Under the pieces are notes generated by a model that saw only the letters and a list, made by a program, of their open reading frames with translations, searched no databases and was not told where the DNA came from. A stretch of 64,000 nucleotides of DNA from Pseudoduganella lutea (GTDB lineage: Bacteria > Pseudomonadota > Gammaproteobacteria > Burkholderiales > Burkholderiaceae_D): NCBI RefSeq assembly GCF_004209755.1, contig NZ_CP035913.1, positions 992,001 to 1,056,000 of the forward strand, in the 5' to 3' direction. The first letter of the stretch is position 1. The number at the start of each line of letters is the position of its first letter. A program made the translations under genes and the position numbers. This document shows, one piece after another, positions 35,363-44,617 of the stretch.

Positions 35363-36850
35363 TCAACTGGCTTTCAGCGCGTCGCCAATCACGGGAAACA
35401 GGATTGCCACCTTCAGGCCGCGGCCTTCGATGCCCCGGTCCAGCGCCACGGCGGCGCCATGCTGGCTGGCGATCTCGCGCACGATGGTCAGCCCGAGGCC
35501 GGTGCCGCCGGGATTGGCTTCCAGCGTGGCCTGGGCGCGGTAGAACGGCGTCAGCACCTTGTCGATGTCCTCCGGGGCGATGCCGGGGCCGCTGTCGAGC
35601 ACTTCCAGCAGCACGCCCGGCGGTGGCCGGCTCACCCGCACCAGCACGCTGCCGCCCGCCGGCGTGTAGCGGATCGCGTTGTCGACCAGGTTGGAGACCA
35701 GCTCATGCAGCAAGAGTTCCTGCCCCGCGACCGTGCTGTCGGCACCCTCCTCCGCTTCCAGCGCCAGGTCGATGCCTTTCTGCACGGCCGGCACGGCCAG
35801 CTCCAGCCCGACCTGCGCCGCCACGGCGGCCAGCGCGACCGGCGCGGCGTGGGCGCTGCCGCCGCCGTGCTCGATGCGCGCGAGGGTCAGCAGCCGGTTG
35901 GCCAGGTGGATGGCAGAATCGGTGGTGCCGGCGATCGAGCGCACGATGGCGCGCATCGCGGCCGGATCGTCTTCGCGCAAGGCGATCTCGGCCTGCGTCT
36001 TGAGCACCGCGAGCGGCGTGCGCAACTGGTGCGAAGCATCGGCGATGAAGCGGCGCTGGCTGGCGATCAGGTCCTGCATGCGCGCCATCGTGCCGTTCAT
36101 CGCGCCCACCAGGGGCCGCACTTCCCGGTGCACCAGGGCTTCGTCGATATTGGACAGGTCGGACAGCGGGCGCGTCTCGACCTCATTCTTCAGCCGCATC
36201 AGCGGCCGCAGCACGAGGCGCACGGCGAACCACACCAGCGTGGCCACGGCCAGCACGAGCAGCGCCTGGCGCAGCAGGGTATTGAGCAGGATGCGGCGCG
36301 ACAAGGCATGCCGCGCATCGAGCGTTTCGCCGACCTGGATCAGGGCGATGCCGCGCATCGAATCGTCATAGACGGGCTGCAGCAGTGCCGCGATGCGCAC
36401 CGGCTCGCCGTTGTAGCTGGCGTGGTAGAAGCGCACCAGCGCCGGGTACAGGTCCGAACGCGGCACGCTGGCCGGCACGGGCGGCAGGTCGTCGTAGCCG
36501 GACACGGTTTCGCCACGCAGGCCCGTGACCTTGTAGTAGATGCGGCCCAGCGTGTCGGTCTCGAAACTGTCCAGCGCCACGTAGGGCACGTTGGCCACCA
36601 CCTTGCCGCCCCGCACCGTCACCCGCTCCGCCAGCGCGCGCGTGGACGACAGCAGCGAGCGGTCGTAGGCGACATCGGCGGTCTCCAGCGCGTCGCGGTA
36701 GACCGAGATCGCGTTCAGCGCCACCAGCGCCACGAGCGGCAGGAGCAGCCAGCGCAGCAGCTGGTTGCGCAGGCTGCCCAGCGCCCTCGTCGCGCCGCTG
36801 CCCGGGCGACGAGTCAGGAAATCGATAACCAGGGAAACGACAGGCGGCAT
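35363..36850 (-). CDS. tctE: TctE-like sensor histidine kinase
   Basis: 495 residues. Two membrane helices (about 31-47 and 195-213) flank a periplasmic domain of about 145 residues of the TctE/2CSK_N type. HAMP-like linker, then the H-box (IADASHQLRTPLAVLKTQ, His near 282), N-box (ELVSNLVDNAIRYTP), G1 (DSGPGIAPED) and G2 (GGTGLGLTI). It is predicted to sense tricarboxylates, probably with a periplasmic binding protein as in Bordetella BctC/BctE. It lies 13 bp after tctD in the same operon. Confidence 0.92.
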   Translation of the reverse strand: MPPVVSLVIDFLTRRPGSGATRALGSLRNQLLRWLLLPLVALVALNAISVYRDALETADVAYDRSLLSSTRALAERVTVRGGKVVANVPYVALDSFETDTLGRIYYKVTGLRGETVSGYDDLPPVPASVPRSDLYPALVRFYHASYNGEPVRIAALLQPVYDDSMRGIALIQVGETLDARHALSRRILLNTLLRQALLVLAVATLVWFAVRLVLRPLMRLKNEVETRPLSDLSNIDEALVHREVRPLVGAMNGTMARMQDLIASQRRFIADASHQLRTPLAVLKTQAEIALREDDPAAMRAIVRSIAGTTDSAIHLANRLLTLARIEHGGGSAHAAPVALAAVAAQVGLELAVPAVQKGIDLALEAEEGADSTVAGQELLLHELVSNLVDNAIRYTPAGGSVLVRVSRPPPGVLLEVLDSGPGIAPEDIDKVLTPFYRAQATLEANPGGTGLGLTIVREIASQHGAAVALDRGIEGRGLKVAILFPVIGDALKAS

Positions 36851-36863
36851 GACGGCGCCGGCT

Positions 36864-37553
36864 TCAGGCCGGGCGTTCCTGCATCAGGTAGCCGATCCCG
36901 CGCAGCGTGACGATCGAGGCGCCGCCATCCGGGCGCCGTTCGAGCTTCTTGCGGATGCGGTGGACATACAGCTCGATGGCGTCGAGGTTGACGTCGTCTT
37001 CCAGCGCGAACACTTCCTGGAACAGCTTTTCCTTCGACAGCGCGCGGCCCGGCCGGGCGATCAGGGCTTCCAGCACGGCGTGCTCGCGCGGCGTGAGCGC
37101 CAGCGGCTCGCCGCAGTAGGCAAACATGCGCGACACGGTATCGAAGCTGAGCTGGCCGCAGCGGTGCACCAGCGACTCGTTGCCGCTGCGCCGGCGCAGC
37201 AGCGCTTTCACGCGCGCCTCCAGCTCGGCCAGCTCGAACGGCTTGGCCAGGTAATCGTCGGCGCCTTCGTTCAGGCCTTGCACACGGTCTTCCAGGCCGC
37301 CGCGGGCCGTCAGGATCAGTACCGGCGTGCCGCCGCGCGTGCCGCCGCGGGCGCGCAGGCGCCGCAGCACCTCCATCCCGTCCATGCGGGGCAGTGTGAG
37401 GTCCAGGATGACGAGCGCGTAATCCTGGGTATGCAGCAGCGTGTCGGCATCCGCGCCCGTGGCCGCGCATTCGACGGTGAGGTTGGCGTCGCGCAGGGCT
37501 TTCGATACCCAGTGCGACAGCTCGACATGGTCTTCGACTAACAGGATTCTCAT
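36864..37553 (-). CDS. tctD: TctD-like OmpR-family response regulator
   Basis: 229 residues. The receiver has acidic residues VEDH, phosphoacceptor Asp in ILDLTLPRMDG (Asp51) and Lys in LAKPFEL. The trans-reg-C winged helix follows, with LTPREHAVLEAL and ELYVHRIRKKLE. Order of features and length match TctD. Start at 37553 begins MRILLVEDH. It is divergent from the porin gene, whose promoter it likely controls. Confidence 0.93.
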   Translation of the reverse strand: MRILLVEDHVELSHWVSKALRDANLTVECAATGADADTLLHTQDYALVILDLTLPRMDGMEVLRRLRARGGTRGGTPVLILTARGGLEDRVQGLNEGADDYLAKPFELAELEARVKALLRRRSGNESLVHRCGQLSFDTVSRMFAYCGEPLALTPREHAVLEALIARPGRALSKEKLFQEVFALEDDVNLDAIELYVHRIRKKLERRPDGGASIVTLRGIGYLMQERPA

Positions 37554-37700
37554 CGCGCCAGTGTAAGCGCAAATACCGCGCCGGGGAAAGGCTGGCGGGC
37601 CGCCCGGGTGATTTGCGGCGTACTGAAAGGGAATTGAAAGCTCGGCGCGCATATAGTCCGACCCAAACAAGCATCACATAACGACTTATCAGGAGACACC

Positions 37701-38792
37701 ATGAAGCAATCTTCGCTCGCGCTCGCCGCCCTGGCAGCGCTTTCACTGAACCATTCCGCATTTGCCCAGAGCAGCGTGCAGCTCTACGGCCTGCTCGACG
37801 CCGGCGTCGAATACGTGAACCATGCCAGCGCCGATGGCGGCAACCTGGCGCGCGTGATCTCGGGCGGCAAGAACACTTCGCGCTGGGGCATCCGCGGCAG
37901 CGAAGACCTGGGTGGCGGCCTGAAGGCCGTCTACAACCTCGAAGGCGGCATCCTGATGGACACCGGCGGCGCCGACGGCGCGCTGTTCAAGCGCCAGGCC
38001 TACGTGGGCCTGGAAGGCGCCTACGGCCGCCTGGTAATCGGCCGCTCGTTCACCACCACCTATGAGCTGGTGATCAAGTTCGACCCGCTGGGCTTCGCGC
38101 CGAATTACTCGTGGGCCACCTCGGGCGGCGCCACCGGACCGTCGAAATACGGCATGACGACAGCATTCGACAACATGGTGAAATACACCGGCAAGACCGG
38201 CGGTTTCACCTATGGCGCCACGGTCGCCCTGGGCGAACGGGCCGGCAACTCGACCGATGGCCGCAAGATCTCGCTGGGCGGTTCGTGGTTCGGCGACGGC
38301 ATCGGCCTGATGGCCACGTGCGAACAGATCAATGGGATAACGGCTGGCGGCAACACGACCGCCGGCATCACGGCCGCGCCGGCGACGGGGCGCGACAAGA
38401 CCAACGCCTGCCACGCGGGGGCTGACTACAAAACGGGCGACTGGCGCTACACGGCCGGCATGCGCAACTACAAGCTGCGCTCCGGCAGCCCGGCGATCGC
38501 CGACCTGCGCGGCAACACGTACTGGGGCGGCATCACGCGCGTGATCGACGACGTGACGCTGACCGGCGCGGTCTACCACATCGACACGAAGAACCTGCCG
38601 GCCGGCCAGGATGCCGACCCCACGATGTTCGTGGCGCGCGCCATGCTGGCACTGTCGAAGCGGACCGATCTCTACCTGTCCGTGGCGCACGCAAAGGCCC
38701 ACGACGGCCAGCTGGTGGGTCTGTCGCGCGACGATGCCGGCACCGGCACCACGCAGACGGGCGTCACCGCCGGCATCCAGCACCGCTTCTGA
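37701..38792 (+). CDS. Gram-negative outer-membrane porin
   Basis: 363 residues with signal peptide (1-22). Betaproteobacterial trimeric porin: SSVQLYGLLDAGVEYV at the mature start, SRWGIRGSEDLGGGLKAVYNLEGG, the constriction-loop-like region and a C-terminal Phe (GIQHRF) for Bam-dependent assembly. Two Cys residues (in TCEQ and NACHAG) are unusual for the family and could form a disulfide. Placement between tctDE and the tctC-like gene suggests citrate or tricarboxylate uptake, like OpdH of Pseudomonas. Confidence 0.93.
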   Translation: MKQSSLALAALAALSLNHSAFAQSSVQLYGLLDAGVEYVNHASADGGNLARVISGGKNTSRWGIRGSEDLGGGLKAVYNLEGGILMDTGGADGALFKRQAYVGLEGAYGRLVIGRSFTTTYELVIKFDPLGFAPNYSWATSGGATGPSKYGMTTAFDNMVKYTGKTGGFTYGATVALGERAGNSTDGRKISLGGSWFGDGIGLMATCEQINGITAGGNTTAGITAAPATGRDKTNACHAGADYKTGDWRYTAGMRNYKLRSGSPAIADLRGNTYWGGITRVIDDVTLTGAVYHIDTKNLPAGQDADPTMFVARAMLALSKRTDLYLSVAHAKAHDGQLVGLSRDDAGTGTTQTGVTAGIQHRF

Positions 38793-38825
38793 CCCCGGCC
38801 CATGCCGGCGCGCTATCATGGGTGC

Positions 38826-39800
38826 ATGAACCATCCACGTCGCCTCCTGCTGTCGTGCGCGGCCCTGCTCTGCCTGGGGTCCGCCGGCGCGCAACCGCCC
38901 GAAGCCGAATGCCTCATTCCGTCGAAACCGGGAGGCGCGATGGACCTGACCTGCAAGCTGGCCCAGAAAGCCTTGCAGACCGATCCCGCCGCGCCGCGGC
39001 TGAAGCTCAGCTATCTGCCCGGCGGCGTGGGCGCCGTGGCATGGCACACGCTCGTGTCGCAGCGCCGCGCGGAGCCCGATACCCTGGTCACGTTTTCCAG
39101 CGGCTCGGTCTTGAACCTGGCGCTGGGCAAGTTCGGCAAGGCCGACGTCGGCGACGTGCGCTGGGTTGCCGCGTTCGGTGCCGATTACGGCATGGTCGCC
39201 GTGCCGGCCGACTCGCCGTGGCGCACGCTGGGCGACCTGCTCGGCGCGCTGCGCCGCGATCCGCGCCGCGTGCTGATCGGCATGTCCGGCACGGTGGGCA
39301 GCCAGGACTGGATCAAGATGGCGCTGCTGGCGCGCATGGCCGGTGTCGATCCGCGCCAGATGCGCTTCGTGGCGCTCGAAGGCGGTGGCGAGCAGTTCGT
39401 GGCGATGCAGGCCAATCACGTGCAGGCGGTGTCGGGCGACACGTCCGAAGCGCTGCTGTATGCCGGACCCGGCAAGGTGCGGGTGCTGGCGGTGCTGGCC
39501 GAGCGCCGCCTGCCCGGGCTGCTGGCCGGCGTGCCGACCGCGCGCGAACAGGGGTATGACGTGGTGTGGCCCGTGATCCGCGGCGTGTGGATGGGGCCGG
39601 ACGTGCCCGATGCCGACTACCGGCGCTGGGTGGCGGCCTTTGCCGGCATCGAATCGGCACCCGGTTTCGCGCAACTGCGCACGCAGGCGGGGTTGTATCC
39701 GTTTTCACTCACCGGCGATGCGCTGACCGCCTACATCAAGCGCACCGCCGATACCTACAGCCGGCAGGCCAGGCACTTCGGGCTCGTGCGCGAACGCTGA
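38826..39800 (+). CDS. TctC/Bug-family tricarboxylate-binding protein
   Basis: 324 residues with a signal peptide (1-22). Bug fold signatures: CLIPSKPGGAMDLTCKLAQKAL (ligand loop), SYLPGGVGAVAW, FSSGSVLNLALG and GVWMGPDVP near the C-terminus. It belongs to the binding-protein part of tripartite tricarboxylate transporters. No TctA or TctB gene follows; the next gene is a convergent GH27 enzyme. With tctDE close by, it may act as an extracytoplasmic co-sensor. It is 33 bp after the porin and likely co-transcribed. Confidence 0.9.
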   Translation: MNHPRRLLLSCAALLCLGSAGAQPPEAECLIPSKPGGAMDLTCKLAQKALQTDPAAPRLKLSYLPGGVGAVAWHTLVSQRRAEPDTLVTFSSGSVLNLALGKFGKADVGDVRWVAAFGADYGMVAVPADSPWRTLGDLLGALRRDPRRVLIGMSGTVGSQDWIKMALLARMAGVDPRQMRFVALEGGGEQFVAMQANHVQAVSGDTSEALLYAGPGKVRVLAVLAERRLPGLLAGVPTAREQGYDVVWPVIRGVWMGPDVPDADYRRWVAAFAGIESAPGFAQLRTQAGLYPFSLTGDALTAYIKRTADTYSRQARHFGLVRER

Positions 39801-39816
39801 CCACCGTGGATCGACC

Positions 39817-41190
39817 TCACGCGGTCAGTTGCAGCAATACCGAAGCGTGCGGCGCCAGCGCCTGGCGGATGCTGCCGGCAACCGGCGCCAGGTCGCGCCG
39901 CGCCCACAGGTCGCGGCACTTGACCTGACGCCCGCCCAGGTTCAGGCGCGACAGGTCGAACACCAGTTCCGTGGCCTGGTCGCCCGTGTTGAACAGCGCC
40001 AGGTAATACACATTGTCCTTGCCTGCAGGCTGTGCGCTCCAGATGCGGGTACCGGCATCGGCCCGGTGCGGCCGGTTGGCCGTGCTGCGCTGGTTCACGG
40101 CCAGCACTTCGGGGTTGGTCAGCAGCGCCAGCGTGCGTTCATCAAGGTGGCGCAGGTCGCCGCCCATGATCAGCGGCGAGCGGGCGATCGACCACAGCGT
40201 CATCAGCGTCTGCTGTTCATCCGGCGTGAACTTCGTATCGCGCTCGCCGAGCGCGAGTCGGCCCAGCGGCAGCATGTCCGCATCCGGCCACGCATTCGGC
40301 CCCATGACGGGATTCCAGTTTTCCAGCCGCGTGAACTGCTCGTGCAGCAGCTTCCACTCGTCCCAGAAGTCATCCGAGATGCGCCACATCTGCGCATGGT
40401 GCGGCACGTGCATTGCCCATTTCAGGTCGGTCTCGCCGGGCGACAGGCTGAGCGTGATCGGCCGGCCCGTCTTGCGGATCGCCTTCTGCGCCGCCTCGAT
40501 CTCCGGCCAGTTCAATTCATACGGCCGCGACATGTCGTCCATCTTGACGAAGTCCACGCCCCACGACGCGTACAGCGCGAAGATCGAATCGTAGTAGGCC
40601 TGCGCACCGGGCTTGCTCATGTCGACGCCATACATGTCGGGGTTCCACGCGCAGATCGAGTTCGTGTTGGCGATATCCTTTGCGCGGTAGGTCGTGCCCA
40701 GCACCGGCGTGTTCGCGGCCACGGCCTGGCGCGGAATGCCGCGCATCACGTGGATGCCGAACTTCATGCCCAGCTTGTGCACCTGGTCGGCCAGCGCCTT
40801 GAAGCCGCCGCCCTTGGCCGCGCTCGGGAAGCGGTTCGGCGCCGGCAGCAGGCGGCCGTGTTCGTCCATCGTCAACTGCGCGTTCTTGCGGTATTCGTAG
40901 CTGTTGGCGTTCGGCTCATACCACTGGATGTCGACGGTGAACACGTCGTAACCGGACGGCAGCAGCTTGTCGGCCATGATGCGGGCATTTTCCAGCGCCT
41001 GCGCCTCGGTAATCGTGGTGGCAAACGAGTTCCAGCTGTTCCAGCCCATCGGCGGCGTCGGGGCCAGTTCGTTTATTTTGCGCGCCGGGCTTGCCGTGGT
41101 TGCGGTCGCCGCGCTGGTGACGGAAGGCGCCACGCTGGCCAGGCCGGAGAGGATGGAAGCGGTCAGGAGGTTTCTGCGGTGTGGATTCAT
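39817..41190 (-). CDS. Glycoside hydrolase family 27, alpha-galactosidase-like
   Basis: 457 residues. The N-terminus (NPHRRNLLTASILSGLAS) resembles a Tat signal with RRN. A GH27 barrel follows: TPPMGWNSWNSF, FTVDIQWYE, HKLGMKFGIHVMRGIP, the nucleophile region VDFVKMDDMSRP (Asp), SLSPGE, and LWSIARSPLIMGGDLR. The C-terminal beta domain holds WSAQP and FNTGD. It cleaves terminal alpha-galactose or related alpha-linked sugars in the periplasm. The 16-bp convergence with the tctC-like gene is probably accidental. Confidence 0.9.
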   Translation of the reverse strand: MNPHRRNLLTASILSGLASVAPSVTSAATATTASPARKINELAPTPPMGWNSWNSFATTITEAQALENARIMADKLLPSGYDVFTVDIQWYEPNANSYEYRKNAQLTMDEHGRLLPAPNRFPSAAKGGGFKALADQVHKLGMKFGIHVMRGIPRQAVAANTPVLGTTYRAKDIANTNSICAWNPDMYGVDMSKPGAQAYYDSIFALYASWGVDFVKMDDMSRPYELNWPEIEAAQKAIRKTGRPITLSLSPGETDLKWAMHVPHHAQMWRISDDFWDEWKLLHEQFTRLENWNPVMGPNAWPDADMLPLGRLALGERDTKFTPDEQQTLMTLWSIARSPLIMGGDLRHLDERTLALLTNPEVLAVNQRSTANRPHRADAGTRIWSAQPAGKDNVYYLALFNTGDQATELVFDLSRLNLGGRQVKCRDLWARRDLAPVAGSIRQALAPHASVLLQLTA

Positions 41191-41380
41191 TCTCGGGGCA
41201 ATTGGATGATCGGAAGGCCGGGTCGAACCAACAGATGTTACCTCGACAATGCGCCGCCATGACGGCTTCTGCGATCACGATAAATGCGCGTCCGATATCG
41301 GAATTGACATGGATGAGAATGGATGCCTTGGGCTGCTCCGTCCACCGGCATGGCCTCGATCGCGTCAGGACACCAGACGC

Positions 41381-41989
41381 TTATTCCACGTCGTATGGAC
41401 GTCCCGACTCTCGCGGTGCCGAGGTGCCTGACATCGACACGATCAGGAAACCGATCGGCGATACGATAATGCCGACGTCGAGCCGTTCCCCGGGTCGCAT
41501 GGCACCCGGGGGATACAGCCCATCCAGGCAGGTCTTCTCGTCGGCCGACAGGATGCGCAGCGTCGCAGACTGATCGCAACCCTTGGCCTGGCCGTGGGCG
41601 CCGACGTCGATCGCGGTCGCACCCACATGCTGTACCGGGCCGCCGGACCACGCCATGACACCCACGTACCACCCGAGCGGTCCCGCGAAGAACAGGCCGA
41701 CCGCCGCCAAGGCGCAAAGCGGTATCACGATCCCGTTCCTCAGCGAGGTCGTCGGAGTTTTTATTGCCAGTTGTTTTGTGAATGCCCGGCTGTCCGCCAT
41801 CAGGAAAATCACGAGAGGCACAAGGACTGCCGACGACCACAGAGCCATTCTCATCCAGGGTCCGGCATGGTCGAAGACGAACCGCCCGCTGAAATGGCCC
41901 AGCAGGCCCGCTCCGACAATGTGGAGCAGGGCCAGGACGCTCAGCAAGTTGGCGCGCCGCCGTTGCGCGGGAGTGCGGTCAGCAGGCAT
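41381..41989 (-). CDS. Hypothetical membrane protein, four helices
   Basis: 202 residues. Hydrophobic segments lie near 16-33, 47-65, 88-105 and 170-185. A Cys pair (GCDQSATLR and KTCLDGLYPPG) lies in the loop between the last two helices and may form a disulfide outside the cell membrane. I do not recognise the family. Codon use and spacing fit the minus-strand neighbours. Confidence 0.6.
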   Translation of the reverse strand: MPADRTPAQRRRANLLSVLALLHIVGAGLLGHFSGRFVFDHAGPWMRMALWSSAVLVPLVIFLMADSRAFTKQLAIKTPTTSLRNGIVIPLCALAAVGLFFAGPLGWYVGVMAWSGGPVQHVGATAIDVGAHGQAKGCDQSATLRILSADEKTCLDGLYPPGAMRPGERLDVGIIVSPIGFLIVSMSGTSAPRESGRPYDVE

Positions 41990-42058
41990 GGGAAAGGGTC
42001 ATCCCTGGCATGGTATGGATGTCGTCGGGCGACCATGGTACCCCACGCGGTGCCATGC

Positions 42059-42265
42059 TCACGTGTCATTCCCGATCGTGAAGCCCGTATCCGACTGCAA
42101 GCTGAACGGCTGCCAGCCACCCGGCGGATCCTGGTCGCCTTCGCCATCGATCCGGCCCATGCCTGCACGGTGCAGCACCACGCCATCGATACCGAGGTCC
42201 GACTGCTTCCAGGCCAGGCCGTCCACCCGGTCGAATGCGAGCACTTCGGACGCGGACGTGGCCGA
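42059..42265 (-). other. Downstream open frame after an in-frame TGA
   Basis: Directly after the TGA of the gene at 42266-43036 the same frame stays open for another 69 codons, ending at 42059. The residues look protein-like (VLAFDRVDGLAWKQ, GIDGVVLHRAG, WQPFSLQSD). A GTG at 42244 could start it, but no ribosome site is present. It is either the C-terminus of the upstream protein after a nonsense change or read-through, or a separate small gene. Confidence 0.45.
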
Positions 42266-43036
42266 TCACTCGGTATAGCGCAGGAACAGCCATGCATGGC
42301 GCCCGGCGATTTCCCGCAGCTTCCCGATTGCCGCACCATCATCCTCGACGCTGTACAGGCGCGCCAACGCATGTGCCAACTGATCGGCATGCTCACTGTC
42401 CAGCGGTGCCTCGCGCCGGAAACCGAGCCATGACGCCCCGATACCGAACAGCCGGTAGCCGAACCGCCGATGCAACAGCGCGGCCAGCGCATGGTTTTCG
42501 AAAGGATTCAGGTCGCTGGTGAAATACCCATTCGGGAACGCGCACAACGCCAGCGATGGGTCGTCCACCGGCACTGCCCACATGACGGCGCGGTCATCGA
42601 GTATCAGGCCAGGCGTGGCATTGACACTCTCCAGTTCGGCCAGGTCCTCGTCGTTCATGCCAATGCCGCGGTCACAGGCATCGTCGAAGCGGACGGAGGC
42701 CGACTTCGCGATGAAGTTGTCGCGCCGGATGAAGAACTCCGATGGCGTCGACAGGAAGCCGGGATGCTCGCCGTCCTCGAACGCGGCCGGGTCCACCTGC
42801 GACAGGTCGTGGCCATCGGTGTCGTCCAGCCCATGCGCCATGATGGCGTGGGTGCAGGTGTACGAAGCCTGCGCGAAATCGTCGAGCGAGACAAGCACGG
42901 AACGGTCCGGGAACTTGCGCGAGTAGTACTCATGCACTGCCAGGAGCTGCTCGAAGGTCTCCAGGCCTGTCACGAGAAAAGCCTCGCAAAGGATCTCGTT
43001 GCGCGTATCGGCCTGCGTAAGGGTCGCGATTTCCAT
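42266..43036 (-). CDS. Hypothetical acidic cytoplasmic protein
   Basis: 256 residues, acidic, no signal or membrane segment. Phrases such as LVSLDDFAQASYTCTHAIMAHGLDDTDG and FFIRRDNFIAKSASVRFDDACDRGIGMNDED suggest a folded alpha/beta protein. I do not recognise the family. It starts 13 bp after the LOG gene and may share its operon. The frame continues after the stop (see 42059-42265), so the natural protein may be about 325 residues. Confidence 0.7.
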   Translation of the reverse strand: MEIATLTQADTRNEILCEAFLVTGLETFEQLLAVHEYYSRKFPDRSVLVSLDDFAQASYTCTHAIMAHGLDDTDGHDLSQVDPAAFEDGEHPGFLSTPSEFFIRRDNFIAKSASVRFDDACDRGIGMNDEDLAELESVNATPGLILDDRAVMWAVPVDDPSLALCAFPNGYFTSDLNPFENHALAALLHRRFGYRLFGIGASWLGFRREAPLDSEHADQLAHALARLYSVEDDGAAIGKLREIAGRHAWLFLRYTE

Positions 43037-43049
43037 GCCGTGGACGCGG

Positions 43050-43598
43050 TCAGCCGCCGCGCTGCGCCTTCAGCAGCGCCACCAGTGCCGCCGGGGCTTC
43101 CTCGACGAGCATGCGCTCGGCATTGCGCGGATGAATGAAGCCTTCTTCGCGAGCGTGCGCGATGAAGTCGGTCAGCCGGTCGTAGAAGCCGTCCACGTTG
43201 TACAGCGCGATGGGCTTGTCGTGGATGCCCAGCTGCGACCAGGTCAGCATCTCGAACAGTTCCTCGAGCGTGCCGAGGCCGCCCGGCATGGCGATGAAAC
43301 CGTCGGACAACTGGGCCATCATGGCCTTGCGTTCATGCATGTCCTTGACGATGAACTGGCGCGTGAGCCCCGTGTGGCCCACTTCGCGTTCGACCAGCGC
43401 GGTGGGGATCACGCCCGTCACCTCGCCGCCGAGGCGCAGCACTTCATCGGCGATCACGCCCATCAGCCCCACGTTGCCGCCGCCGTACACGAGCGACAGG
43501 TTGGCATCGACCAGCGCGGCCGCGAGGGCACGCGCGCGTTCCGCATACAGCGGCCTGGCGCCCGCATTGGCGCCACAGTACACACAGATGGATTTCAC
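43050..43598 (-). CDS. LOG-family cytokinin riboside 5'-monophosphate phosphoribohydrolase
   Basis: 182 residues. The nucleotide-binding signatures are GGGNVGLMG and PGGLGTLEELFE (PGGxGTxxE), both with the active Arg/Glu neighbourhood. LOG enzymes release free cytokinin bases or hydrolyse AMP-like ribosides. The gene starts with GTG, overlapping the tetR stop by 4 nt (GTGA), so the two are translated together. Confidence 0.93.
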   Translation of the reverse strand: MKSICVYCGANAGARPLYAERARALAAALVDANLSLVYGGGNVGLMGVIADEVLRLGGEVTGVIPTALVEREVGHTGLTRQFIVKDMHERKAMMAQLSDGFIAMPGGLGTLEELFEMLTWSQLGIHDKPIALYNVDGFYDRLTDFIAHAREEGFIHPRNAERMLVEEAPAALVALLKAQRGG

Positions 43599-44263
43599 TT
43601 GTTCAGTTTCTTGAGATAGTCGTCGGACAGTTTCTGGAAGCGCGCCAGCGTTTCGCCGCGCAGGTAGGGCTCGACCTGGATCAGCACCTGGTAGCAGCCG
43701 CGCGCCAGCGCATCGGCCATCGACTGCTGCTCGGTGTACTTGCGCGGGTTGCGCACATATTCATACGACAGCCAGTACGTGGCCACCACCACCATGTTCG
43801 TTGCCATCGCATCGATCTTCAGGTCGTTCGCTTCCAGCGAGCCTTCGGTGCGCAAATCTTCGCACAGCTGCTTGGCCACCTTGATCTTGTGCGCCAGGAT
43901 CTGCTTGAAGTGCAGTTCCAGCTTGCGGTTGCGTGACAGCAGGTCGTTCAGGTCGCGGTAGAAGAAGCGGTAGCGCCAGATGAGCTCGAACATCAGGTGC
44001 AGGTACTGCCACACGTCCTCGATATTGGAACGGCGGCCGGCGGGCACGTGCAGGATGCGCTCGATCTCCTGCTCGAACTCGATGAATATCGAGTTGACGA
44101 TGTCATCCTTGTTGCGGAAGTGGTAGTACAGGTTTCCTGGCGAGATGTTCAGCTCTTCGGCGATCACGGTCGTCGTGATGTTCGGTTCACCGAACTCGTT
44201 GAACAGGCGCAGCGACAATTCCTGGATGCGTTCGCGCGTTCTTCTGGGAGCTTTCTGTAACAT
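43595..44263 (-). CDS. TetR-family transcriptional regulator
   Basis: 222 residues. The N-terminal helix-turn-helix (TRERIQELSLRLFNEFGEPNITTTVIAEELNISPGNLYYHFRNKDDI, residues 8-52) is typical. The C-terminal ligand domain is aromatic-rich (WQYLHLMFELIWRYRFFYRDL). The ligand is unknown. Coupling to LOG suggests it controls the same process. Confidence 0.92.
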   Translation of the reverse strand: MLQKAPRRTRERIQELSLRLFNEFGEPNITTTVIAEELNISPGNLYYHFRNKDDIVNSIFIEFEQEIERILHVPAGRRSNIEDVWQYLHLMFELIWRYRFFYRDLNDLLSRNRKLELHFKQILAHKIKVAKQLCEDLRTEGSLEANDLKIDAMATNMVVVATYWLSYEYVRNPRKYTEQQSMADALARGCYQVLIQVEPYLRGETLARFQKLSDDYLKKLNK

Positions 44264-44336
44264 GGCCGGGGTGCTGTTGTTTTGGTCGCAAGCATAACAC
44301 CGATGGAACGGCCGTGCGGAATCTGCTCGCGCGCGG

Positions 44337-44603
44337 CTACTTGCCCTTCTTCAGCCGGATCACCTGCCCCTTCAGTTCATTCACCTCGTGCTTCAGCGAG
44401 TCCACCTCCTGCCGCAGCGGCGCCGTGGCGGCGATCACGGCGCGCTGCACCTGCTCCTCCATCGCCCGGTCGCGCAGCTGCCGCTTTGGCGAGGCGGCCG
44501 ATTCGTGCCGGACCACGGCGCGCAAGGCCTCGGCGCGCTCGCGGCGCACCGTGAAGTCTTCGAGGCCGGCCTGCCAGATCGCCTGGATGCGTTTTTTCAC
44601 CAT
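44337..44603 (-). CDS. Small coiled-coil protein
   Basis: 88 residues with GGAAGG 9 nt upstream. The first half is basic (MVKKRIQAIWQAGLEDF, RRERAEALRAVV). The last 40 residues form a heptad-rich helix (LRQEVDSLKHEVNELKGQVIRLKK) and predict a coiled coil. The arrangement resembles phasin-like or regulator-binding small proteins, but no family is recognised. It lies 14 bp after the large GGDEF/EAL gene, so they are probably co-transcribed. Confidence 0.68.
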   Translation of the reverse strand: MVKKRIQAIWQAGLEDFTVRRERAEALRAVVRHESAASPKRQLRDRAMEEQVQRAVIAATAPLRQEVDSLKHEVNELKGQVIRLKKGK

Positions 44604-44617
44604 GGTGTTTTTCCTTC

